The notes beneath the pieces are model-generated. The model ran no database searches and was not told the DNA's origin. It saw only the letters and a program-made list of their open reading frames with translations. The translations under genes were made by a program, and so were the position numbers. From Thermoanaerobacter uzonensis DSM 18761 (GTDB lineage: Bacteria; Bacillota; Thermoanaerobacteria; Thermoanaerobacterales; Thermoanaerobacteraceae), in the NCBI RefSeq assembly GCF_900129115.1, contig NZ_FQUR01000018.1:1-46964 (forward strand): a DNA stretch of 46,964 bases, given 5' to 3'. Below, one piece after another: positions 34,400-41,882 of this stretch (its first letter is position 1; every line of letters starts with the position of its first letter).

Positions 34400-34474
34400 T
34401 ATTATCGCCTCTTTAAAAAATAATTAATTCTTTTTTCAAATGAACGAAGCAAAAAGACTCTGATTTCATAAGGC

Positions 34475-34512
34475 TAATTTTTGTTTTGAGCAAAGCGAAA
34501 ATGAAAAAATTA
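34475..34512. repeat. Short hairpin repeat, copy A
   Basis: TAATTTTT (34475-34482) and AAAAATTA (34505-34512) enclose a 21-base loop GTTTTGAGCAAAGCGAAAATG. A second copy at 35259-35297 has nearly the same loop but a different paired stem. Confidence 0.6.
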
Positions 34513-34649
34513 CAAAGTGGTGAGGCAGAGAAAAAATCATTCATAAAAAATAGTGACTTACTCTAAATGCCTGCTATAAAAAGAGAATAATAATAAAAGC
34601 ATATAAATTATATCACAAAATTTACGAAAGATGTCACGGTGATTATATG

Positions 34650-34712
34650 CTTCAGTTTAAAACTAAAGGGTAGGCTTTCAGGAAAATACCCACCCCAACT
34701 CTTGACAAAGAG
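34650..34712. repeat. Cluster of three small hairpins, possible IS200/IS605 end relic
   Basis: Three adjacent inverted repeats: CTTCAGTTT/AAACTAAAG (34650-34668), GGGTA/TACCC (34668-34691) and CTCTT/AAGAG (34699-34712). Such compact hairpins are typical of IS200/IS605 right ends, but no tnpA or tnpB is nearby. Confidence 0.25.
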
Positions 34713-34759
34713 CCAAAGTTATAAGCGCTTATTTTTCGCAATCAACTCGCAATCAAAAA

Positions 34760-34786
34760 AGGGTATCGACTTTTTATCGATACCCT
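34760..34786 (-). terminator. Terminator behind the former tRNA-Thr
   Basis: AGGGTATCGA (34760-34769) pairs with TCGATACCCT (34777-34786). On the minus strand it is followed by TTTTTTG. It lies 17 bases after the CCA end of the tRNA fragment. Confidence 0.85.
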
Positions 34787-34803
34787 GAAACCTGCTTAAA
34801 TAC

Positions 34804-34851
34804 TGGAGCTGGCGAAAGGACTTGAACCTTCAACCTGCTGATTACAAGTAG
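34804..34851 (-). other. tRNA-Thr(TGT) 3'-half fragment, attachment site of an integrated element
   Basis: On the minus strand it reads from the anticodon loop CTTGTAATCAGC through a T-arm (GAAGGTTCAAGTCCTTT) to the acceptor end CGCCAGC-T-CCA. The anticodon is TGT (Thr). The 5' half is absent: upstream of the anticodon stem the sequence changes to unrelated AT-rich DNA. A 3'-half copy ending at the anticodon stem is the standard scar of tyrosine-recombinase integration. By geometry the element lies to the right, and the intact tRNA should be at its other end, outside this window. Confidence 0.8.
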
Positions 34852-34902
34852 GAAATTTTATTATTTAACTATTTTTAACTGGTTTTATTAAGTCTTAAAA
34901 AT

Positions 34903-34923
34903 GCCTAAAAAATAGGCTTTTTT
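34903..34923 (+). terminator. Plus-strand terminator inside the attachment region
   Basis: GCCTA (34903-34907) pairs with TAGGC (34913-34917), followed by TTTTTTG. It would end a plus-strand transcript coming from the left, or act near a lost integrase gene. Confidence 0.6.
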
Positions 34924-34976
34924 GTTTTTAAAATTGGAAGTTGTTAGCCTCATTTCATGCATAAATTTATTTATTA

Positions 34977-34995
34977 TGTGACCATTTTGTGACCA
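34977..34995. repeat. Direct repeats TGTGACCA, possible integrase arm sites
   Basis: TGTGACCA occurs at 34977-34984 and again at 34988-34995, period 11 (one helical turn), 125 bases from the tRNA fragment. This is the usual arrangement of integrase arm-type binding sites. No integrase gene is present in the window. Confidence 0.45.
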
Positions 34996-35049
34996 ATCAA
35001 TAAGGAAGTTTTGCTTTGAGTTTACGAAAAATATATGTGGAATGCAATT

Positions 35050-35214
35050 GTTTGCCCCCGGCAGTTAAAACAAAACGGCCTGCGAGCCGAAGGTCAAGGG
35101 GTCGGGGAGGGATACCGGACCGAGCGCAAGCGAGGGAGGATATGCTCACCGACCGTAGGCTTGCCCCTTGACCGTTAGGCGAGCAGGCGTATAATCTATG
35201 ACGCGGGGGCAAAC
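35050..35214. repeat. GC-rich long palindrome (165 bp)
   Basis: An 11-bp perfect end repeat (GTTTGCCCCCG / CGGGGGCAAAC) encloses further paired arms, including GGTCAAGGGG (35092-35101) with CCCCTTGACC (35164-35173), and GCCTGC with GCAGGC. It is much richer in GC than its surroundings and does not look coding. On the minus strand it shares CTTGACCTTCGG with element copy 1. No terminator duplication flanks it, but a terminator follows directly. Confidence 0.6.
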
Positions 35215-35216
35215 AA

Positions 35217-35251
35217 AAAAAGCACTTCTGCGAAAGCAAGAGGTGCTTTTT
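35217..35251. terminator. Terminator next to the GC-rich palindrome
   Basis: AAAAAGCAC (35217-35225) pairs with GTGCTTTTT (35243-35251), with a GCGAAAGC inner loop. T-rich on either strand. Confidence 0.7.
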
Positions 35252-35258
35252 TCTTAAC

Positions 35259-35297
35259 CGGATTTTTGATTTGAGCAGAGCGAAAATGAAAAATCCG
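35259..35297. repeat. Short hairpin repeat, copy B
   Basis: CGGATTTTT (35259-35267) and AAAAATCCG (35289-35297) enclose GATTTGAGCAGAGCGAAAATG, 19 of 21 bases identical to copy A at 34475-34512. The stems differ but each is self-complementary. Confidence 0.6.
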
Positions 35298-35867
35298 TAT
35301 TACTTACTGGCTCAAAAATAGAAAAAATAAAAAGTCTATTTTTTGTATGTTTATAAGTTTATACCCAAAGTTATTTTTTGAAACGCTTTTTAAGTTTGCT
35401 TCAGTGCTAAAACTAGTTAGTCTCTGTTATCAGATTAAGGCCCACTAAGTTTATTACTGATTTATGCAAATTTAAATTATTTTATAAAATTTCAGTCGCC
35501 TAAAAATGGTTTTTCACAGTATGAATATGAGGTTGATATGTTTTTTAAATAATGGCTCTTAAAAATATTCATAAAACACTTTAAGAATACAAGATTTTAC
35601 AATTTTCTTCATATAAGGATTTTAATGGAATAAGAATTGCTTGACAATTTTTTATTGAGAGGTAAAATATAAGTCAAAGAATAGAATTTGTAATTGATAC
35701 ATAAAAATGAGCAATTTGGATATTCTTTTAACGGCTTATAAATCTCTTAATGGTTGTATTATGCGTACTTTAACAAAATTATTGATGGTAAACTATATAG
35801 ATGTGAAAGTTCATTTCGGTTTTAATTTGGCTTTTCAAATAATGCCAAACTTAGGAGGCAAGATAAA
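35298..35867. other. AT-rich intergenic DNA
   Basis: No gene, RNA or repeat is seen in this 570-base stretch apart from the candidate promoter at 35641-35668. Confidence 0.5.
35641..35668 (+). promoter_or_regulatory. Candidate promoter of the AAA ATPase gene
   Basis: TTGACA (35641-35646) and TAAAAT (35663-35668), spacer 16. It would leave a long leader of about 190 bases before the start codon. Confidence 0.5.
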
Positions 35868-38078
35868 ATGATCAAAAGAATAAAATTAATTAAAAACTTT
35901 GGACTTTTTAAAGATTTTCGTTGGAGTGAAAATATTAGCGAATTTAAAAAATACAATCTAATATATGGATGGAACTATTCAGGAAAAACTACATTAGCAA
36001 GAGTTTTTAGAAATTTTGAAGTTCAAGCCTTACCATTTGATTTTAATGGTTCAGAATTCGTTTTAATCGATGAAAACGGAAATGAAATTGATCAAAATAC
36101 TTTATCTTCACCTCCTTACCATTTTAGAGTATTTAATGTAGATTTTATTAAAGAAAACCTGTATTGGGATTCACAAGAAGCTAATCCTCTTTTTGTCCTT
36201 GGAGAAAAAGACATTCGTCTAGAAAAAAAACTTGAAGCTTTAAAAAAAGATTTAGAAAAGTTAAGTAATGATAAAGAGACAAAAAATAATGAAATAAAAA
36301 AGTTAACAGATGAAATTGAAAAAAATCTTACCAACAAAGCAAGAGAATTAGATAGAATGAAGCCACCTTATGATAAAAGAAAATTTAAAAAAGTTTTAGA
36401 AGAAATTAAATATGATTTCAAAAAGTTCTATCTAAAAGAATCAGAAGTGAAAAACTTATATAGGATGTTAAGTAGTGACAATAAAAAGAGTATACCTGAA
36501 GTTAGTATTAATACAATTACTGAAGAATTTACAAATAGACTAATACATGCACTTGAGAAAACAGTAATTTCACAAATCATAGACCGTCTAAAAGAGAATC
36601 CAAGGCTTAATAATTGGATTAAGGAAGGTTTAGAGATACATAAAGGGAAAAAACGTTGCGAGTTTTGTGGTGGCCCTTTATTGGAAGAACGTTTGGAGCA
36701 ATATGAAAAACATTTTTCTAAAGAATATGATGAATTTCTAAAAGAACTAAATATGTTAAAAAATCAAATTGATAACTACAGGAATCAAGTTCTTTACCTG
36801 AAATTACCAAGCGAAGACCAATTTTACCCTCACTTAGAAGATAAATATCTTGAGGTGAAAAATAAACTAGCTACTGTTTTAAAAGACTACACAAATAGTC
36901 TTGATGAGATAATAAATTTAATCAACAAAAAAATTAACAATCCCTTCGAAAAAATAAGAAATATTCCAGATTTGAATATCCAAATAGTACAGGTTAACAA
37001 TATTATAAACAAAGTAAATAAATTAATAAGTGAACATAACTCCATTTCTGAAATGTATAAAGAAGAACAAGAAAAAGCTTTTAAGGAGTTAGAACGTCAC
37101 TATGCCAGTGAATTTGTTCAAAATTATAATTATTTTGAACAAGAAGAAAAAATAGACCAATTGAAAGCGAAAATAATAGAAATAAAGGATCAAATTAGAG
37201 AAAAAGAAAAAGAAATTAAAGGAATTGAAGCAGAATTATCTGACATTTCAAAAGCTGCTGGTAGAATTAATAATTACCTCAAAAGTATTTTTGGAAAAGA
37301 ACATCTGATAATACAACCTATCGGAAGAGAAAAATTTCAAATTTTAAGAAATGGTGAAAAAGCCAAAAATTTAAGTGAAGGTGAAAAAACAGCTATAGCT
37401 TTTTCGTATTTTTTGACTCGGTTAGAAGACAAAGAAACTAATATTTCAAACACTATAGTTTTTATAGACGATCCTATTTCAAGTTTAGATTCCCAACATT
37501 TATATAACACTTACGCATTAATTGCTTCAAAATTAAATGATTGCAATCAATTATTTATTTCAACTCACAATTTGGAATTTTTTAATTTAATTAAAGACTG
37601 GATGAAGAGAATGAGAGAACAAGGAGAAAAATGTAGATTCTATTTAGTTGAAAGAATCACTAAAAATGGGGAAGAAATAAGTTCCCTAAAGAATCTACCC
37701 AATACATTATTAAAATATAAGTCAGAATATCATTTCCTGTTTTATAAAATCAAATCTTTTAATGACAATCTTTCAACAGATTTTGATAGCTTATATCAAT
37801 TACCTAATATAGTTAGACGATTTTTAGAAGCTTTCATGGGTTTTAAATATTCAAAAGGAATAGATCAACTCGAATATTTAATTGACGATGAATCACAACG
37901 AATCATGATAGATAAGTTTGTCAATGAGCTTTCTCATCAACAATCATTACAAAGAAGTTTAATACATAATGATCTAAGCGTAACCAAAAGAGTAATCGAA
38001 ATTGTATTAAATGCGGTAAAAACAAAAGATCCTGAACATTATAAAACTCTTGAAGAAATATATAATGAAAATAAATAA
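35868..38078 (+). CDS. RloC/PrrC-type AAA ATPase with zinc hook (phage defence candidate)
   Basis: 736-aa SMC/Rad50-like ATPase of the AAA_13 group, which includes the anticodon nucleases PrrC and RloC. Walker A is GWNYSGKT (34-41), then a coiled coil (about 115-160) and an apex with a zinc-hook motif C264-EF-C267 (KRCEFCGGPLLEER), a second coiled coil (about 390-465), the ABC signature LSEGEK (502-507) and Walker B VFIDDPISSLD (531-540). The C-terminal ~185 residues (after STHNLEFF) could hold an effector domain; I cannot show the nuclease triad by eye. It stands alone next to a tRNA attachment scar. The start is ATG with AGGAGG upstream. Confidence 0.82.
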   Translation: MIKRIKLIKNFGLFKDFRWSENISEFKKYNLIYGWNYSGKTTLARVFRNFEVQALPFDFNGSEFVLIDENGNEIDQNTLSSPPYHFRVFNVDFIKENLYWDSQEANPLFVLGEKDIRLEKKLEALKKDLEKLSNDKETKNNEIKKLTDEIEKNLTNKARELDRMKPPYDKRKFKKVLEEIKYDFKKFYLKESEVKNLYRMLSSDNKKSIPEVSINTITEEFTNRLIHALEKTVISQIIDRLKENPRLNNWIKEGLEIHKGKKRCEFCGGPLLEERLEQYEKHFSKEYDEFLKELNMLKNQIDNYRNQVLYLKLPSEDQFYPHLEDKYLEVKNKLATVLKDYTNSLDEIINLINKKINNPFEKIRNIPDLNIQIVQVNNIINKVNKLISEHNSISEMYKEEQEKAFKELERHYASEFVQNYNYFEQEEKIDQLKAKIIEIKDQIREKEKEIKGIEAELSDISKAAGRINNYLKSIFGKEHLIIQPIGREKFQILRNGEKAKNLSEGEKTAIAFSYFLTRLEDKETNISNTIVFIDDPISSLDSQHLYNTYALIASKLNDCNQLFISTHNLEFFNLIKDWMKRMREQGEKCRFYLVERITKNGEEISSLKNLPNTLLKYKSEYHFLFYKIKSFNDNLSTDFDSLYQLPNIVRRFLEAFMGFKYSKGIDQLEYLIDDESQRIMIDKFVNELSHQQSLQRSLIHNDLSVTKRVIEIVLNAVKTKDPEHYKTLEEIYNENK

Positions 38079-38183
38079 AAACGAAATTTTTAGACAATTA
38101 TTAGACAATTAAATAATTCAAATAAACAACTTTCTAAATACCTTGTTATAAGATAGTCATACCTGTTTTTTGTAGAATAAAAA

Positions 38184-38486
38184 TGTAAAAAGTTGTAAAA
38201 AATCCTCACTTCTGCAATTTAAAAATTCCTACATTTACAAAGGATCATTGGACGCACTCAGAAAAACGATTATCCTTGTAGTTAAGGAAAATTAATTGCA
38301 AGAAAGGAATAGAGGAGACTTACAATGACCCAAATAAATGATGCTAGGAATTCGTTCTTTTTTTAAGGTTTAAATATCAGTAAAAATAGCAAAAAAGTTA
38401 ACCGAAAAACAGTATAAAACTATTATAAAAAGAATATAGGAACATTTTCAGCTGAGGTCAAAGCAAATTTAGAATTTAAACAATGA
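38184..38486 (+). pseudogene. Relic of an IS21-family element (left end and istA start)
   Basis: An ATG at 38325 with GAGGAGAC upstream begins MTQINDARNSFFF and stops; after a one-base shift in a T-run the frame reads GLNISKNSKKVNRKTV, a stop, then NYYKKNIGTFSAEVKANLEF. This is the start of the IS21 transposase IstA (MTQI..IR..F..G.NIS.IAK....RKTV..Y). The preceding 140 bases contain repeated TTTACA/TGTAAA stretches as in IS21 ends. No istB remains. Confidence 0.6.
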
Positions 38487-38836
38487 GTGAATAACTGCAG
38501 TGATGATAGATGTTTAATATATCACTATTATTTGCGAATCTTTGATGGGTAAAGCTATCAGATACAACAATTATTGAAGAAACAGTTAAGTTGGCAGAAA
38601 GATTCCCCACGAGTACGTGGGGGAATCTCTATAAAAACAGGAAATTCTTTCTTCTAAAAACACACACTTTTATTTTTAAAAAATGGTTAACAACTAGAAA
38701 TGACCAATATAACTGATAAACTTAGCTTTCGCTGAAATAACTATCAAAGGTTTTATTTTATAAAAAACCTAAAACACTTTTCAGCTACATATATAAATGA
38801 AATTTATTTAAATAAAAAAGACTTATATCAATAAAC
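38487..38836. other. Gene-free stretch with one hairpin
   Basis: Probably further decayed insertion-element DNA. The only structure is GATTCCCCACG (38601-38611) opposite CGTGGGGGAATC (38616-38627), an 11-bp stem with one bulge. It has no repeated neighbours and no long T-run. Confidence 0.4.
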
Positions 38837-40105
38837 CTACATTTCTAGTTCTTGCATATCGCCCCCTATATCTAACTCTCTTACTTCTCCTAAAATAAAA
38901 TTTGTATCGGCTTCAGGAAGTTGTTCAACATCTTTAAGTTTTCTTTCAATTGCTAGTGTTCTTTTGGTAGCATTTTCTATAGTATTACTTGCTTCCTGTA
39001 ATTTTTTGTGAGTTTTTTCAAGAATATCCCTAAATTTATTAAATTCTGTCTTTACTGCTCCGAGAAGTTTCCAGACTTCAGCTGACCTTCTTTGTATTGC
39101 AAGTGTTTTAAAGCCCATTTGCAGGCTATTTAATATAGCTGATAATGTCGTTGGTCCTGCAATTGTAACTCTAAAATCTCTTTGAAGTGCTTCAAAAAGA
39201 CCGGGTATTCTTAAAATCTCAGCATATAAACTTTCGGTAGGTAAAAACATTATTGCAAAGTCAGTAGTATTTGGAGGGTCAATATATTTGTCATAAATAT
39301 TTTTGGCTTCTTGTTTTATTCTTTTCTCTAGTTGTTTTCTCAATTCTTCAATCTTATCTTTGTTACCTTCATTTTCCGCTTCTATCAATTTTTGATAATC
39401 TTCCTGAGGAAATTTTGCGTCAATTGGAAGATAAACTACCCTTCCATCATCATCGCGACCAGGAAGTTTTATTGCATATTCAACCCGTTCATTACTTCCT
39501 TTTTTTGTTATAACATTCTTTTCATATTGAGTGTCAGTTAATATATCTTCTATAATATTTCCAAGTGCTATTTCCCCCCACATTCCTCTTGTCTTCACAT
39601 TTGTCAATGCTTTCTTTAAATCATTGATCCCATCTGAAAGACTCTGTACTTCTCCTAATTCTTTATATAGAGCTTCAAGCCTTTCACTTACTTTGTTAAA
39701 GGATTCGCCAAGACGGGATTCTAAAGTACTATGAAGTTTTTCATCAACAATCATTCTAATTTGCTCAAGCTTTTCATTGTTATCTCTTTGTATTAAAGTA
39801 AGTTTATTTTCCACTGTTTCATTCAACTTATTTACTTGGTCAAAAAAATTCTTAAGCTGATTTGCTTGGATATTCGACACAGTGTTTATTTGCTCTGCCA
39901 TTTGGTTTGTTAACGAATCTCGTATTCGTTCCAAGGCCTCGCTTATTTCCTTCCTATTTTCAGAAATTTCTTCTTTTAAAGCTATACCAAAATTTTTTTG
40001 GTTTTCATTAATCAATAACAAGTAATTTTTGTATTTGGATAAAAGCAGTAAAGCAACTACAACATTAATACTCACCGCAACTATAAGAAGAATATTTATT
40101 ACCAT
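38837..40105 (-). CDS. rmuC: RmuC family DNA recombination protein
   Basis: RmuC limits inversions at short repeats in E. coli; its exact reaction is not known. Start ATG at 40105 (MVINILLIVAVSINVVVALLL) has GGGGGAT upstream and puts a membrane helix at the N-terminus; an upstream extension of 47 codons looks non-coding. 422 aa. A coiled coil (about 35-160) is followed by the nuclease-like RmuC domain: TRGMWGEIALGNIIED, YLPIDAKFPQEDYQKL (restriction-like D...DAK) and FLPTESLYAEIL. It is the last minus-strand gene before the IS relic. Confidence 0.92.
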   Translation of the reverse strand: MVINILLIVAVSINVVVALLLLSKYKNYLLLINENQKNFGIALKEEISENRKEISEALERIRDSLTNQMAEQINTVSNIQANQLKNFFDQVNKLNETVENKLTLIQRDNNEKLEQIRMIVDEKLHSTLESRLGESFNKVSERLEALYKELGEVQSLSDGINDLKKALTNVKTRGMWGEIALGNIIEDILTDTQYEKNVITKKGSNERVEYAIKLPGRDDDGRVVYLPIDAKFPQEDYQKLIEAENEGNKDKIEELRKQLEKRIKQEAKNIYDKYIDPPNTTDFAIMFLPTESLYAEILRIPGLFEALQRDFRVTIAGPTTLSAILNSLQMGFKTLAIQRRSAEVWKLLGAVKTEFNKFRDILEKTHKKLQEASNTIENATKRTLAIERKLKDVEQLPEADTNFILGEVRELDIGGDMQELEM

Positions 40106-40439
40106 TTTATTATCCCCCTTTTCACATCTTACTTTCCCACAAACAAAACTCCATTTGAGAAACTTAAATGAAAGATGAGGTCTGCAGAGCAACTCTTTGC
40201 GCTTTTTTGTTCCTTTTTTACTCATTTTAATGTCGAATTTAAGCATATTTTTTATTTTTAGAATCAGTAATTTAGGGAAATTCTAGGTCTTGTCCAATAT
40301 TTTACTAATGCCTCTAGTTTTGAAATCACTCTATAATGTAGAACCTAGTAATTTTTCTCTATAGCTTTTACGATATACATAATATTGTACAATACAAATT
40401 ACAAAAACTGCACCGTTATTAATATATTCCTGATTTTCT
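40106..40439. other. Intergenic stretch
   Basis: 334 bases between the ADP-ribosylglycohydrolase gene and rmuC. No clear gene, repeat or terminator was found; any rmuC promoter is not obvious. Confidence 0.5.
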
Positions 40440-41882
40440 TTATTTTTCTAATAAGTTACTAATTTCTCTCGCCATACTTTCTAAAACTAGACCATTTTTA
40501 GTAGATACTCTCGAATGGAAAAAAGCAGTCTGTCCACAATCGAACTTAATTTTAAATAATTTTGCAACATAATCTTTTTTCCTGGGAATTTGCTTTATCA
40601 CCTTACGCTCAATAGTTCCTTTTCCAAGAGTTGGGTGAATAACTCTATCACCTTCTTTAAGCGCTTCCCAAAACAACTCATGCAAGCCAATCTCCCATGC
40701 TAATATTTTGAGATAGCTTTCTTTTTTCTCTACTTTCAATAAACTCTCAGAAATTTCTATATCTCCTGTATATGTTTTCCATAAATTGTTTCCAATTTTA
40801 ATTATATACTCTCTGTCTTGTAATCTGGCCTCTAGTTCTTTCAATTTAGGATCTACCGAAAATCCAAAATAAGCTCCAATAAGCGAGCCTACAAAACTCG
40901 CTATTGTGTCTGTATCACTTCCTACAAAATTAGCTGTATTTATCAATGCTTCATAGGGGTTTCTTAAATATTTTATAAACATATAAATAGCTGCGCAAGT
41001 TGTTGAAATACCAGAACCTTTAAAAGAGGGATTATTAGCTTTAATAAAAGAGTAATATTCTTCATCCTGTTTTGCTAAATAATCAGGAATTCTTTGGATA
41101 AATTCTTGGGCTTCCTTAAAATATTTTTCAAAATCTTTTTCAATATTTACTTTATATCGGTTCTTTACTTCTTTTAACCAAATAGCAATTTCTTTATCCT
41201 GGGAATTTTCTATAAGAGCGACGGATTCATGCAGAATATAAAAAATATATTTAAATAGTTCCTGAATAGGATCAGGATTATACTTTAGCAGGTAAATTTG
41301 GGCAGCCCCTATTATAAGACTCCCCAGTATAGCTCGGGGGTGCCCATGCGTAATTAGAGAATTTTTTATACTGTCAACAATAAACCTTTTTTCATTGTTC
41401 ACATTGACTAATGCAATTGGTAAGTTTCTCATAGCAGCTCCATTTGCTCCAGCATTCAAATACTGAACTTCTTTTGTTTTATAAAAATTTCGAAACCAAA
41501 AGGCTTCTCTTTTTATTATATTTTGGGCAGCAGATTTTATAGATTTTCCTCCCCCCCTCTCATAGTTCAACCATAAAGGAAGTTCTAAATAAGCGAAATA
41601 AGTAGGGTCAAATTCTCCATTACTCTTTATAGAACGGGCGACAGAGAGCATCAACTGGGTATCATCTGAATATTCACCAGGTTCTATTTCTTCTTCATAT
41701 CCCCACCATCTGCCTCCAATCTTCTTTTTCCATTTTACAAAAGATTCTATCTTTTTTTTAGGCTTACTGGTACTAAACTCTAGAGGCCATCCTAATGAAT
41801 CACCAACACCGCTAAAAACCAAAGAAGCTTGGAATTTTTCTAAAAACTTATTATTAACGTCAAATAATGATAACTGCTTCAT
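40440..41882 (-). CDS. ADP-ribosylglycohydrolase with N-terminal clamp motif and C-terminal Tudor-like domain
   Basis: 480-aa protein of the DraG/ARH fold, which removes ADP-ribose from modified targets with two Mg ions. Metal and substrate motifs are SDDTQLM (72-78), HGHPRAILGS, and GSDTDTIASF (321 onward). Residues 3-7 are QLSLF, the exact consensus for binding the DNA sliding clamp. Residues about 411-460 (GDRVIHPTLGKGTIERK...IKFDCG) resemble the Tudor/SH3-like tail of PcrA/UvrD. Its ATG overlaps the darT-like stop by 4 bases. By context it is the probable antidote to that toxin. Confidence 0.85.
   Translation of the reverse strand: MKQLSLFDVNNKFLEKFQASLVFSGVGDSLGWPLEFSTSKPKKKIESFVKWKKKIGGRWWGYEEEIEPGEYSDDTQLMLSVARSIKSNGEFDPTYFAYLELPLWLNYERGGGKSIKSAAQNIIKREAFWFRNFYKTKEVQYLNAGANGAAMRNLPIALVNVNNEKRFIVDSIKNSLITHGHPRAILGSLIIGAAQIYLLKYNPDPIQELFKYIFYILHESVALIENSQDKEIAIWLKEVKNRYKVNIEKDFEKYFKEAQEFIQRIPDYLAKQDEEYYSFIKANNPSFKGSGISTTCAAIYMFIKYLRNPYEALINTANFVGSDTDTIASFVGSLIGAYFGFSVDPKLKELEARLQDREYIIKIGNNLWKTYTGDIEISESLLKVEKKESYLKILAWEIGLHELFWEALKEGDRVIHPTLGKGTIERKVIKQIPRKKDYVAKLFKIKFDCGQTAFFHSRVSTKNGLVLESMAREISNLLEK

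Noticed and set aside
34804..34851. Complete tRNA-Thr gene
   Set aside because: The D-arm, 5' acceptor strand and 5' anticodon stem are missing; only the 3' half can be read.
34997..35239. Reading frame of 80 codons across the GC-rich palindrome
   Set aside because: It spans both arms of a long inverted repeat, has no ribosome site and shows no protein-like pattern.
38601..38627. Hairpin GATTCCCCACG...CGTGGGGGAATC resembling a type I-E CRISPR repeat
   Set aside because: It occurs once, has no spacers or further repeats around it, and no type I-E cas genes are present.
40106..40246. Longer N-terminus of RmuC (47 more residues)
   Set aside because: The extra residues are basic and unlike RmuC; the ATG at 40105 has a strong ribosome site and begins a membrane helix as in the family.
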